Shown: positions 16,252 to 25,256 of the stretch, in pieces
Layout: each line of letters begins with the position of its first letter
Position numbering within the stretch: the stretch's first letter is position 1
Assembly: GCA_024710905.1 (NCBI GenBank)
Contig: JANJTV010000012.1
Location: forward strand, 1-64,000
Reading direction: 5' to 3'
From: Anaerolineales bacterium
GTDB lineage: Bacteria > Chloroflexota > Anaerolineae > Anaerolineales > Villigracilaceae
Length of the DNA: 64,000 nucleotides
The notes under the pieces: generated by a model
What the model was told of the DNA's origin: nothing
Database searches by the model: none
The model's input: only the letters and a program-made list of their open reading frames with translations
Made by a program: the position numbers and the translations under genes

Positions 16252-18459
16252 ATGTCTATTTTAGGTGGGCAGCTTCCCTGGCTGGCGCTGTATGCGCTGG
16301 AATTGCTGGGCCTGTTGGCCCTCTTTTTGCTTGCCTTGCGGAAGTGGTCAGACCGCGCTTCTTTGATGCTGGCTGTTACTTTGCTGGCAGCCCTGCTGGC
16401 GCAGGCTGTGTCTCGGACCGCGGCGCTGGGCTTCTTCGGCGCCTGGCTGGATGGGCCCGGTCTGGTGCGGGTGGATCAATTTGCCGCCGTATTGCTGGCG
16501 GTGCTGGCCTGGCACACCCTGATGACCCTGCTCAACCGTCCGATGTGGCTGGTATTTGGCGGTGGGCTGGCAGCAGCTGTGCTGTCAGGGGTATTGCAGA
16601 ACATCCTGCTGGTGTTTGTGGCCTGGGTGGCGGCGGCGGGCGTGCTGCTGTTTTTTGTGGTTTCCCGCCTGCGGGCCGGCGGCCGCGAGATACAGCAAAA
16701 TCGCCTTTCTTACTGGTTGCCTGCGGTGTCCCTGTTAATTTTCAATGACATCTTAATCTTTTATGCCCAGACCAGCCAGTGGACCTTCCTGCGGCTGGCT
16801 GTTATGGCATTGCTCGCTTATAGTTTGCTGGCCGGGCGGGCAGCTGACCTGCGGGACTTGCTACGGCAATTGCTGACCTACCTGACCGCTTCGGTGGCCA
16901 TGATGGGCGTGTATGTGGCCGGTTACCTGGGGGGGCAGGTGGTGCTGGGCGAAATGCCCGGTTTTAACCCGTTGCTGCTCGGTGCAGGTGTGGCGCTGGT
17001 ATTGTCTTTCATTTTTGCGCCGGTGCTGGGGGTAACCCGCAGCCTGTTTAATAAGCTTTTTACCCTGCAAACTTACGACGCTTCGCGCATCCTGCGCGAA
17101 TATGCCACCAGCGTGAGTAACATCCTCGACTTGGACAAACTGGCGACGGTTTCGGTTGGGCTGATCATGGAAGCGCTTGAAATTCGCCGGGGTGTGTTGT
17201 TCCTGGTGGAAATGGAAATCAGCGAGCAGGGTCGCCTGTATCGCCTGACGGGCATCCAGGGGGCGGGGACGGCCACCAGCCTGGAAGGTGTGCTGGCCGA
17301 AGACAGCCCCATCGTGGGTCATTTTGTGAATGAACGTGAGCCAGTGTTACAGGCCGATGTGGATTTTGACCCGCGTTTCCTTTCCGCTGCGCTGGAAGAA
17401 CGTAAATGGCTGGCCGAGCTGGGAATGGCCGTTTATGTGCCCATCCTGGCCAAAGGGGAGTGGATTGGCCTGCTGGCGCTTGGCCCGAAGCCCGGTAACC
17501 GCCGTTATACCGATGAAGACCTGGGCTTGCTGAACACGATTGCCGGGCAGACGGCGGTGGCGCTGGAAAATGCCCGCCTGGTGGAAAATCTGAAAAAGCT
17601 GAATACCCAGGTGCGCGAGGCCTATTCGTATCTCGATAAGGCCAACAACCATCTTGAACAGTTAGAAATGACCAAGAGTAATTTCATCAGCATTGCTTCG
17701 CATGAACTTCGCACGCCGCTGACGGTGGCCAAGGGCTATGCCGAAATGCTGCTGGAGAACCCATCCCTGCCGGAGAACATCCGTCCGGTGGTGGATGGCA
17801 TCCAGAAAAGCACGCTACGCTTGTACGAGATTATGGAATCGATGTTCGAGATCGCCCAGTTGGACGCGCGTACAATGGAATTGCATCGCCAGGATCTGTT
17901 CATCAATGAAACCTTGCGATTTGTTTTTGACGAAGTCTCAAAATTTGCCGCCGAGCGTGAGCAGGAATTAACGCTGGAACTCCCGCAGCTGCCTTCTATT
18001 AAAGCGGATCCAAACTCGCTGCACAAGTTGTTCCGGCACCTGCTGATGAACGCGATCAAGTTTACGCCCAATGGCGGGAAAATCACCGTGACGGGGAAAT
18101 ATGTGGCCGCCAACAACCGCGACCTGCCCGAAGGCGGCGTGGAGATTGTGGTGGTGGACAGCGGCGTAGGGATTGCCACGGAAATGCAGGAGGTCATCTT
18201 TACTCGCTTTTACCAGCCGGGGGATAAACTGAACAAGCACTCGACCGGCAAGACCAAGTTCCAGGGCTCGGGCGCGGGATTGGGGCTGGCGCTTTCGAAG
18301 GGAATCGTTGAGGCCCACGGTGGGCGCATCTGGGTGGAGAGTGACGGTTACGACGAGAAAAAATACCCCGGCAGCCAGTTCCATGTCATCCTGCCGTTGC
18401 GTGCGCAGGACGAGAGCAAAACGGTGCGTATGGGCAGCGCGGTGAAATTGAAGTTGTAG
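16252..18459 (+). CDS. Membrane sensor histidine kinase with GAF domain
   Basis: I chose ATG 16252, which starts the first hydrophobic helix; an upstream extension reads into the GH13 promoter. The 735-residue protein has about eight membrane helices (residues 5-260) and a GAF domain at roughly 285-440 with the GQTAVALENARL end helix. A coiled linker leads to HisKA with the phosphorylated His484 in ASHELRTPL, and a C-terminal ATPase with the N box, a VVDSGVGI G1 box and a GAGLGLALSKGIVEAHGG G2 box. It autophosphorylates in response to an unknown membrane or GAF ligand. No response regulator gene is adjacent. Confidence 0.9.
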   Translation: MSILGGQLPWLALYALELLGLLALFLLALRKWSDRASLMLAVTLLAALLAQAVSRTAALGFFGAWLDGPGLVRVDQFAAVLLAVLAWHTLMTLLNRPMWLVFGGGLAAAVLSGVLQNILLVFVAWVAAAGVLLFFVVSRLRAGGREIQQNRLSYWLPAVSLLIFNDILIFYAQTSQWTFLRLAVMALLAYSLLAGRAADLRDLLRQLLTYLTASVAMMGVYVAGYLGGQVVLGEMPGFNPLLLGAGVALVLSFIFAPVLGVTRSLFNKLFTLQTYDASRILREYATSVSNILDLDKLATVSVGLIMEALEIRRGVLFLVEMEISEQGRLYRLTGIQGAGTATSLEGVLAEDSPIVGHFVNEREPVLQADVDFDPRFLSAALEERKWLAELGMAVYVPILAKGEWIGLLALGPKPGNRRYTDEDLGLLNTIAGQTAVALENARLVENLKKLNTQVREAYSYLDKANNHLEQLEMTKSNFISIASHELRTPLTVAKGYAEMLLENPSLPENIRPVVDGIQKSTLRLYEIMESMFEIAQLDARTMELHRQDLFINETLRFVFDEVSKFAAEREQELTLELPQLPSIKADPNSLHKLFRHLLMNAIKFTPNGGKITVTGKYVAANNRDLPEGGVEIVVVDSGVGIATEMQEVIFTRFYQPGDKLNKHSTGKTKFQGSGAGLGLALSKGIVEAHGGRIWVESDGYDEKKYPGSQFHVILPLRAQDESKTVRMGSAVKLKL

Positions 18460-18468
18460 GTGAAAATC

Positions 18469-18500
18469 AAAACGGCGGAGATTAATCTCCGCCGTTTTTT
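18469..18500 (+). terminator. Perfect-palindrome terminator
   Basis: A 30-bp perfect palindrome (arms AAAACGGCGGAGATT) is followed by a T-run, 10 nt past the kinase stop. It separates the kinase from the oppositely oriented tRNA. Confidence 0.9.
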
Positions 18501-18507
18501 GTCTCGC

Positions 18508-18582
18508 TGGCACCCCCGCGCGGACTCGAACCGCGCTCTCTGGCTCCGGAGGCCAACGCTCTGTCCACTGAGCTACGGGGGC
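18508..18582 (-). tRNA. tRNA-Arg (CCG anticodon)
   Basis: On the minus strand a full cloverleaf can be folded. The acceptor is GCCCCCG, D stem GCTC/GAGC, anticodon stem TTGGC/GCCAG with loop CTCCGGA (anticodon CCG at 18549-18547), T stem CGCGG/CCGCG with loop TTCGAGT. The acceptor closes with one G-U pair. The discriminator is G and CCA is encoded. It reads CGG codons. Confidence 0.95.
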
Positions 18583-18607
18583 AAGCGCCAGAATTTTACC
18601 ATACCTG

Positions 18608-19597
18608 TCAGGCGCGCGCTGCCGGGGCCAGGCGGGCCAGTTCTTCGCGATATTGTCTCACCAGCTCGCTATTGCCGTACTCCTCGCCGTGTTTGCGCAA
18701 TTGCTCTTTTTTATGGGCCAGTTCGCCAATCACCTGGTAAAAACGCCCGGTGGCAAAAGGCTGGCCGCTGAAAAAACCAGCCAGGGAGGCAAAGGCCCGA
18801 CCGAACATGCTGGAAGCTGTACGGTATTGCGCCACGCTGATCAAGCCCGCTTCCGTTTCTTCGCGCAGGTGAATAACGATATTGCGGGCCTCGGCCCAGC
18901 CCGTCCAGAAGACTAGGATGAACATGAACAGCACGCCTGTCCAATCCATGATGGTGGTCAGCAGGCAGGTCAGGTCCCCGAGCAGTGGTACCGAAAGCAG
19001 GAAGTTATGCAGCGAATGGGTGAAAACCGCCAGGAAGAAACCGCCGAGTGGGGCGGAAAACTTTACCAGGCCGGAGGTGCTGGTACGCGCAAGGGCCAGG
19101 CCGATGCCTATGAACGAGGTGTAAAACGGGTGCTGCCAGCCAACCAGGATGACGCGGATGAAGACCAACTGGTACAGGCCTTCCCATCCGCCTTCTTCAA
19201 AGCCACGCCAGATGTAAATGGTGTTCTCGGTGGCGGCAAAGCCCAGTGCGGCGATTCCCGCGTAGACGATGCCGTCCAGGAGCGAGTCGAACTCTTTGCG
19301 AGCCACCAGGAACACCAGCAGCACGGCCAGCCCCTTCAGGGCTTCCTCCACCAACGGCGCGCTGAGCGAGGCAGTGGTGACTTCGCTAATCAGCTCATCC
19401 CCGCTGAGCAGGTACACGCCCACGCCAAAGACCGTATTCAAGATGTACGCACCGCCTGCGGCCACAATCACGCCCCAGAGGAAGACGCCAATCAGCATGA
19501 ATTTGGGTTCTTTTTCGTAATGGTCGAGCCAGTATAAAATGGCGGCAAAGAAAAACATGGGTACGAACCCGAAGAACAAAGTGGCAAGCAGTTCCAT
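18608..19597 (-). CDS. PrsW-family intramembrane glutamic-type protease
   Basis: ATG 19597 follows GGGAG; the open frame extends upstream but only through non-hydrophobic sequence. The 329-residue protein has about eight helices and the family motifs: the EE pair in APLVEEALKGLAV, ENTIYIW after GFAAT, HPFYTSFIGIGLA, and a late THSLHNFLL with conserved His. PrsW-type proteases cut regulatory membrane proteins; in Bacillus PrsW starts destruction of an anti-sigma factor. The anti-sigma factor at 7450 is a possible substrate, but that is inference only. Confidence 0.85.
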   Translation of the reverse strand: MELLATLFFGFVPMFFFAAILYWLDHYEKEPKFMLIGVFLWGVIVAAGGAYILNTVFGVGVYLLSGDELISEVTTASLSAPLVEEALKGLAVLLVFLVARKEFDSLLDGIVYAGIAALGFAATENTIYIWRGFEEGGWEGLYQLVFIRVILVGWQHPFYTSFIGIGLALARTSTSGLVKFSAPLGGFFLAVFTHSLHNFLLSVPLLGDLTCLLTTIMDWTGVLFMFILVFWTGWAEARNIVIHLREETEAGLISVAQYRTASSMFGRAFASLAGFFSGQPFATGRFYQVIGELAHKKEQLRKHGEEYGNSELVRQYREELARLAPAARA

Positions 19598-19675
19598 GAA
19601 AGTCTCCCTTGGTTTGAGATACTTTGATTGTAGCAAGAGAATAAATAAAATCAACACCTGAAATGCTGTGACATC

Positions 19676-19704
19676 TTGACCTACGTGATACACTATTTTT
19701 ATAA
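19676..19704 (+). promoter_or_regulatory. Sigma-70-type promoter for the GH5-like lipoprotein
   Basis: TTGACC at 19676-19681 and TTATAA at 19699-19704 are spaced by 17 nt. Transcription would begin near 19711, just before an AAAGGGAGG ribosome site at 19721-19729. Confidence 0.65.
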
Positions 19705-19735
19705 CGTTTTCACCCAGCGGAAAGGGAGGTGCTGT

Positions 19736-22057
19736 ATGAAAACACCTGTTCACCGGATGGCAAACCTTCTGGCCGTGTTTTTGCTGGTCGCACTTTCTTG
19801 CAGCCTGCCATCCACCCCCTCACTTGTACAACCTGAAACAGGCGAGACCCCAACGCCAACCGAAGCCGGGCCAACCGAGGTTCCTGGCCCGGTCGCTAAC
19901 CGCATTGGCATTCGCAGTGTGGATGGTGAGGCCGAGTTCTATGACACCGGCAGCGGGGAAAAGTTTGTGCCAATCGGTGTTAATTACGTCGATTTTTACC
20001 CCACCGGCAGCATAGGCTACCAAGATAGCGTTATGGCGACCAACGTCTACGACCCGGACAGGGTGCGCGCAGCTTTTCGTCAGTTAAATGCGCTGGGCTA
20101 TAACACCGTGCGCATCTTTTTTGACAACTGCGAGCAGGGGCCATACTGCTTTGGCAATGCCAGCGGCAGTGGCCTGAACCCCGGCTACCTGGACAACATG
20201 GTTGACCTGATGCACGTTGCCGCCCAGGAAGGCATCTACATCATCTTTACCGCCAACACTGCGCCCGGCGCAGGCGGGTACTGGGCCGGCTTTGACCTGG
20301 AGTTCTACGGCTCCGATCACCCCGGCTTTGAATCGGCCTTCAATGCCGACTGGCTGCACCCGGCGGGCGTTAATATGAAAAAACGGGCCTGGACCGACCT
20401 GATGTCTGGCCTGGCGGCCCGCAATGCACCATTCGAGGCAGTCCTGGGCTGGCAATTGACCAACGAATACTGGCTGTGGAAGAACGTCCCCCCGCTCTCA
20501 CTGGAATCTGGCCTGGTTACCATTTCAAACGGGCAAACCTATGATATGGCCGACCCGCAGCAAAAGCGCCAGATGATTACCGACGGCACCCTGTTCTTTA
20601 TGGAGACCATTGTCCCGATCATCAAGCAGCACGATCCCGACGCCTTGACGACCATGGGCTTCTTTGCGCCGCAATTCCCCCATGAGACCGGCATCGGCGG
20701 GGATTGGTATGTGGACACCGCTCCGTTATTACAGGATGCCCCGGTTGATTTTTGGGATTTCCATGCCTATGCTGATGCAGACCTGACCATTGCCCAGCAG
20801 GCGGAAAATTTTGGCATCCTGGGCTATTATGAGAAGCCGGTGGTGATGGGCGAGACGGGCGCGGGCCATGCCTTTGTCCCGTCTGCCCAGTCGGCGGCCA
20901 CCCTGACAGCTCGCTGGATCGCCGATTCGTGCGCGGTGGGTTTCGACGGATGGTTGTACTGGGGCTACTACCCCTGGCCCGACGACATGGGCGGCAAGCC
21001 CTGGGCCCCGCTGGAGGCGGATGCCTTCCTGCTCAACGCCCTGGCCCCGGTCAATCACCCGGACCCGTGCCAGCAGCCCGAATTCGATGTTGCCAATGTC
21101 TCGCATGGCAAACCGGTTCGCTATTCCGCTCAAACATCAGACCGGCGGGCAGACTTCGCCGTGGATGGCGGCGCGCGGGAATGGGCTGCCGGGAGCTACC
21201 CGCCGCACTGGATCGAAGTGGACCTGCAGGCCCCGACTACAGTCGGGCAGGTAGGGTTCACCGTCGGCCAGTGGCCACCCGGCGACACCCATCACCAGGT
21301 TTGGGCGCGCCTGCAGGACAACCGCCTTGTGCTCCTGGCCGATTTCAACGGCTTCACCACGGTTGAAATGAGTCGCTCTTACCAGCTACCCGTCCCCGTG
21401 GAAGGGGTAACCTCGGTGCGCTTCCTGCAACTATCCAGCCCCTCCTGGGCGGGCTATCGTGAGATTGAAGTTATTTCCTCCCCGGCCAACGGGACGGCCT
21501 GCATTGCCCGCGCCACAGGGACGATTCGCATCTTTAACCACCCGTCGGAAGGTGCACGCGAGGTTGGGGTCTTGAAAAATGGCGACCTGATTCATGCCGG
21601 GGCTGCATACGCGGATGATGCATCAAACTGGGTGCAAATCGGCAGCACCGCCTGGATACAAACCGACAGGTTAACCCTGCCCGAAGGCTGCGACCTGGCC
21701 AGCCTGCCGAAAGCCACGCCCGGCCCACGCCTTGTGCCAGTCACCTTTGCTGTGGATGTTCCTGAAAGCACAACCGGCGAGGTCTTTGTGGCCGGGTACT
21801 TCAAAGGCACAGACCTGCCGCCCTGGATTCCGTACATGATCCTGCTGAAAAAATCGTCTGATGGCGACTGGACAACCACCCTGGACCTGCCGGTGGGCAC
21901 ACAGGTCTCGTATGTGTACACACGAAGCTCCTGGGAATCGATTGGCCGCCCGGCAGGCTGCCCTGACGACACCCCGCCAATCGAATTTACCGTTATTGAC
22001 GGCCCGCCGATTATTAGGAATGATGTTGTACCCAACTGGCGCGACCTGGATTGCTAA
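19736..22057 (+). CDS. Secreted GH5-like glycoside hydrolase lipoprotein with C-terminal accessory domains
   Basis: The 773-residue protein begins with a lipoprotein signal (VALSC near residue 23) and a Thr/Pro linker. A catalytic barrel covers about 50-440. QLTNEYW carries the probable acid/base Glu244 and VVMGETGAGH the nucleophile Glu373, as in clan GH-A families such as GH5. After it come a discoidin-like F5/8C module (about 460-590), an SH3-like module with GVLKNGDLIHAG, and a final beta module that may bind starch or another glycan. It should degrade an external mannan- or glucan-type polymer at the cell surface. It has its own promoter and a terminator at 22073. Confidence 0.82.
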   Translation: MKTPVHRMANLLAVFLLVALSCSLPSTPSLVQPETGETPTPTEAGPTEVPGPVANRIGIRSVDGEAEFYDTGSGEKFVPIGVNYVDFYPTGSIGYQDSVMATNVYDPDRVRAAFRQLNALGYNTVRIFFDNCEQGPYCFGNASGSGLNPGYLDNMVDLMHVAAQEGIYIIFTANTAPGAGGYWAGFDLEFYGSDHPGFESAFNADWLHPAGVNMKKRAWTDLMSGLAARNAPFEAVLGWQLTNEYWLWKNVPPLSLESGLVTISNGQTYDMADPQQKRQMITDGTLFFMETIVPIIKQHDPDALTTMGFFAPQFPHETGIGGDWYVDTAPLLQDAPVDFWDFHAYADADLTIAQQAENFGILGYYEKPVVMGETGAGHAFVPSAQSAATLTARWIADSCAVGFDGWLYWGYYPWPDDMGGKPWAPLEADAFLLNALAPVNHPDPCQQPEFDVANVSHGKPVRYSAQTSDRRADFAVDGGAREWAAGSYPPHWIEVDLQAPTTVGQVGFTVGQWPPGDTHHQVWARLQDNRLVLLADFNGFTTVEMSRSYQLPVPVEGVTSVRFLQLSSPSWAGYREIEVISSPANGTACIARATGTIRIFNHPSEGAREVGVLKNGDLIHAGAAYADDASNWVQIGSTAWIQTDRLTLPEGCDLASLPKATPGPRLVPVTFAVDVPESTTGEVFVAGYFKGTDLPPWIPYMILLKKSSDGDWTTTLDLPVGTQVSYVYTRSSWESIGRPAGCPDDTPPIEFTVIDGPPIIRNDVVPNWRDLDC

Positions 22058-22072
22058 TTAGCCCTGAAATCA

Positions 22073-22100
22073 GAAACCGCCTTTTTTTAGGCGGTTTCTT
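22073..22100. terminator. Bidirectional terminator overlapping the end of a gene
   Basis: A 9-bp perfect stem (GAAACCGCC and its complement at 22090-22098) has an 8-nt loop TTTTTTTA. It ends the GH5-like gene. On the other strand its right arm encodes the last residues of the next gene, whose stop codon sits in the loop at 22087-22089. Confidence 0.8.
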
Positions 22101-22725
22101 CTTCCCTGAAGTGCAGGGCGGTTCTCTCAATATAGGTCGTTTCAAAGGCGATGCCCAGCACGTCCAGGACTTCTTCCGGGCGGCCAGTGGCGCCTTCGCG
22201 GGCGGCCAGGCGCATGTGCAGCAGCACCTCCGGCTGTTCCTGCAAAATGCTGAGCGACTCAATCAGCGGGCGCAGGTCGTAGGCTTTTTTGCGCCGCACC
22301 CGGGGCAGAGAGTCGGCCTCCAGTACGGCGGACAGGCGTTGGGTGAGCCCGCCCAGATCCACTTCTTCGCGCAGGGTGACTTCGTATTCAGCGGAGGCCA
22401 CCAGCGTTTGCAGTGGTCGGGCAAATTCCTCCGCCGGTTCCACCTTCAAAATCTGGATGCCCGCAGGCAGGGCGGCCTGCAAACGCGCGGGCAGCAAATC
22501 CAGTTCCAGGTCTTCATCCAGGCGCATGTCCAGCACTTCGCAGCGGCTGGCAAACCCCAGCGGCAGGGCGGCGGCCAGTTGCAATTTGGGCTGCGGGTGA
22601 AAGCCCTGACTGTATGAAAGTGGCAGGTCGGCGCGGCGGGTGGTGCGCTCCCAGATCTTGTGCAGGTCGAGGTGCCCGGTGTAACGCAGCGGGCCATTTT
22701 TGGCAAAGGTAATGCGGATTCTCAT
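22087..22725 (-). CDS. TIGR03936 family radical SAM-associated protein (DUF2344)
   Basis: The 212-residue protein starts RIRITFAKNGPLRYTGHLDLHKIWERTTRRADLPL and continues with SQGFHPQPKLQLAAALPLG, which defines DUF2344/TIGR03936. This domain is normally fused to, or encoded next to, a TIGR03960 radical SAM protein, as it is here two genes upstream. The pair has been suspected of acting on RNA or tRNA. That is a general guess from the family and not visible in the sequence. It follows the DinB-like gene by 3 nt. Confidence 0.88.
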   Translation of the reverse strand: MRIRITFAKNGPLRYTGHLDLHKIWERTTRRADLPLSYSQGFHPQPKLQLAAALPLGFASRCEVLDMRLDEDLELDLLPARLQAALPAGIQILKVEPAEEFARPLQTLVASAEYEVTLREEVDLGGLTQRLSAVLEADSLPRVRRKKAYDLRPLIESLSILQEQPEVLLHMRLAAREGATGRPEEVLDVLGIAFETTYIERTALHFREEETA

Positions 22726-22728
22726 GGG

Positions 22729-23232
22729 TTATTTGTCTTGTTGCAGCAGGCGCTGGATGTCTGGTAGGTGTTCCTCGTAATGCTCGAGGGTGTAACTGTG
22801 CAGCAGGGCCAGCAGACTGCGGGGGATGTGTGGCAGGCGCACGAGATGGTCGATGATACCGTTAAAGGCGTGCAGTTCCAGACTGACGATTTCCTCGATT
22901 GGCGCGTTGCGGTAGGTTTCGTAGACCCAGGCGTTGGCTTCGTTTTCGCCCAGCAACGGCGATTCAAAGTCCGGGTAGCCGTAGTGAGCCAGGAAGGCGT
23001 CCAACTCCTGGATGCCCTGGCTGGGCAGGCGCGGCTGGCCGCTGGCGAGGAAGTGCAGGTGGTCGGCCAGGAATTGCTCATAAGCCATGATATGGGCCAG
23101 GATGTCTTTAATGGAATATTCGCCAGCGGCCAGGGGCATGGCGCTCAGGCGGGCAAAACCGGCCTGGTTCACCAGCCGCTCAAACTGGTCGCGGGCGGCC
23201 AGCAGGCGGTGGATGAAAATGGTGGTTTCCAT
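22729..23232 (-). CDS. DinB/ClbS-like four-helix protein
   Basis: ATG 23232 overlaps the stop of the radical SAM gene as TAATG, and this coupling decides the start. The 167-residue protein is mostly helical, with SIKDILAHIMAYEQFLADHL near residue 40 and a late HYEEHLPDIQRLL. Both carry His residues placed as in the metal site of DinB-like bundles (ClbS/DfsB type). DinB-like proteins often act in thiol chemistry or resistance. Its place between the two halves of a radical SAM pair is unusual. Specific function is unknown. Confidence 0.65.
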   Translation of the reverse strand: METTIFIHRLLAARDQFERLVNQAGFARLSAMPLAAGEYSIKDILAHIMAYEQFLADHLHFLASGQPRLPSQGIQELDAFLAHYGYPDFESPLLGENEANAWVYETYRNAPIEEIVSLELHAFNGIIDHLVRLPHIPRSLLALLHSYTLEHYEEHLPDIQRLLQQDK

Positions 23233-25154
23233 TAATCGCCTGCCACCGGCAGTTCCAGTTCCACGCGGCGGGGCGGGGATTTGACGTCCGGGCACTTCCA
23301 GCCTTCGCCGGGATGTTCGCGCCGTACGTTCGAGAAGGTTGGCAGGATGCCGCAGGCAAAGCATTGCAGGCGGCAGTCGATGCGAATCTCGCCTTCAAGC
23401 GACATGCGGAAGTCCTGGAAGAGGAAGTTTTTGCGCACGGCGGCGGTGATGTGATCCCAGGGGAAGATTTCGTCGGTGCGGCGCTGGCGGTGGGTATAGA
23501 AGACCATATCGAGGCCATGCTCTTCAAAGGCCTTCATCCAGCCGATGAAGGTGCGGTGTTCCTGCCAGGCGTCGAATTTTGCGCCGTGTTGCCAGGCGGT
23601 GTAAACCACTTCGGCCATGCGGCGATCGCCGCGCGAGAGCCAGGCCTCCAGCAGGGTATCTTCGTGGTCGGTCAACGAGAGTTTGATGTTGCGATCCGGA
23701 TGCAGTTCGCGGCGCAGCAGGGCCTGCTTGGCCTGAATCTGTTCGCGGGTGTCCACAGAGACCCACTGGAAGGGCGTCTGCGACTTGGGCACGAAAGTGC
23801 TCACGCCAACGTTTAGTTTGACCTTCCAGCCTGCCACCTTGCGGCCTTCGGCAATTACGCGTTTGGCCAGGTCGGCAATAGCCTGTACGTCTTCCAGGGT
23901 TTCGCTGGGATGGCCGATCATGAAGTACAGTTTTAGCGTCGTCCACCCGCGCGCATAAATCTCGCGGGTGGTGTTGATGATCTCTTCGTCCGGGATGAAC
24001 TTGTTGATGATGCGGCGCATGCGCTCGGTGGCAGCCTCTGGCGCCAGGGTGAAACCACCCGAGCGGCGGTCTTTCAACTTTTCCATTAAGTCAATCGAGA
24101 CTGATTCGATGCGCAGGGAGGGCAGGGAGACATTCAGGTGCTTGCCGCCGAATTTTTCACCCACTGCAGTGACCAGCTCAAGGATGTTGCCGTAGTCTGA
24201 AGAGGAGAGTGAGAGCAGGGCCAGTTCCTCGAAACCGCTGGCGTGGATGGCCTCGTCGGCGGCCTGTACGACTTCCTCCACCGTACGTTCACGCACCGGG
24301 CGGGTGATCATGCCCGCATGACAGAATCGGCAGCCGCGCGTGCAGCCGCGCATGATCTCGACTGAAACGCGGTTGTGTACGACCTCGATGTTCGGGACGA
24401 TGAATTTGGTTGGCGGGGGCGGCAGTTTTGCAACCAGCCGTTTGACCACCGGGTTGGCTGCTTCCGGCGCCAGCGTAATAATTTTTTCCAGCGTTCCGTC
24501 TTCCTGGTAAAAGGCTTCATACAGGCTGGGTACATACAACCCCTGGATCTTTGCCAGCCGCCGCATGGCTTCATCACGGGTAAGTCCATCCGCTTTGGCG
24601 GCCTGCCAGGTGTTAATCACATCGTGGATGATTTCCTCACCTTCGCCAATTGCAAACGCATCAATGAAGGCATGCATCGGCTCCGGGTTCATGGTGGCAT
24701 GGCCGCCCGCAATGACCAGCGGGTGACTCATGTCTCTTTCGCTGCTGCGTACGGGCACATGTGCCAGGTCAATGATGTTAAGTGTGTTGGTGTAAAGTGT
24801 TTCATAGGGCAGGGTGAAGGCCAGGATATCGAACTGCCCGAGCGGGTGGAAGCTTTCCAACGAGTAGAGCGGGATGTCGTACTCCCGCATCAAGGCTTCC
24901 ATATCCACCCAGGGGGCGTAGGCGCGTTCGGCCAGGGCGTCGTCGCGCTGGTTGACCTGGTCGTAGAGGATCTTCAGGCCGACGTTGGAAACACCTATGT
25001 CGTAAATATCGGGAAAAATGACAGCCAGGCGGGTTGTCGCGGCGTCCCAATCTTTAACAGTAATATTCACTTCGCCGCCCACATAGCGGCCAGGTTTGGC
25101 CACCTTGAGCAGGATTCGATCCAGGCGGCGGGAGATTTCGGCAGGGGTCATCAT
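23232..25154 (-). CDS. TIGR03960 family radical SAM protein with B12-binding-like N-terminus
   Basis: The 640-residue protein has an N-terminal domain (about 35-200) shaped like a cobalamin-binding Rossmann fold, with IFPDIYDIGVSNVGLKILY and a GEGEEI motif. A radical SAM barrel follows, with cluster cysteines in CTRGCRFCHAG near residue 280. A C-terminal region holds two further Cys pairs (CRLQCFACG and a later WKCPD). This is the TIGR03960 type that pairs with TIGR03936. It leads an operon of three tightly coupled genes. The reaction is not established. Confidence 0.9.
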   Translation of the reverse strand: MMTPAEISRRLDRILLKVAKPGRYVGGEVNITVKDWDAATTRLAVIFPDIYDIGVSNVGLKILYDQVNQRDDALAERAYAPWVDMEALMREYDIPLYSLESFHPLGQFDILAFTLPYETLYTNTLNIIDLAHVPVRSSERDMSHPLVIAGGHATMNPEPMHAFIDAFAIGEGEEIIHDVINTWQAAKADGLTRDEAMRRLAKIQGLYVPSLYEAFYQEDGTLEKIITLAPEAANPVVKRLVAKLPPPPTKFIVPNIEVVHNRVSVEIMRGCTRGCRFCHAGMITRPVRERTVEEVVQAADEAIHASGFEELALLSLSSSDYGNILELVTAVGEKFGGKHLNVSLPSLRIESVSIDLMEKLKDRRSGGFTLAPEAATERMRRIINKFIPDEEIINTTREIYARGWTTLKLYFMIGHPSETLEDVQAIADLAKRVIAEGRKVAGWKVKLNVGVSTFVPKSQTPFQWVSVDTREQIQAKQALLRRELHPDRNIKLSLTDHEDTLLEAWLSRGDRRMAEVVYTAWQHGAKFDAWQEHRTFIGWMKAFEEHGLDMVFYTHRQRRTDEIFPWDHITAAVRKNFLFQDFRMSLEGEIRIDCRLQCFACGILPTFSNVRREHPGEGWKCPDVKSPPRRVELELPVAGD

Positions 25155-25220
25155 GGCGGCTATTATACCCGCCCCAAACCGCCTGCCAGCTTACAATTTG
25201 GATGGGCTTTGTCTGAATAA

Positions 25221-25245
25221 AAAGGCCGGGGATACCCGGCCTATG
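25221..25245 (-). terminator. Terminator after the M29 aminopeptidase gene
   Basis: Read on the minus strand, an 8-bp GC-rich stem (AGGCCGGG and its complement, 4-nt loop) is followed by TTTTTATT. It lies 12 nt past the stop of the aminopeptidase gene. Confidence 0.85.
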
Positions 25246-25256
25246 CTGTGAACGTT

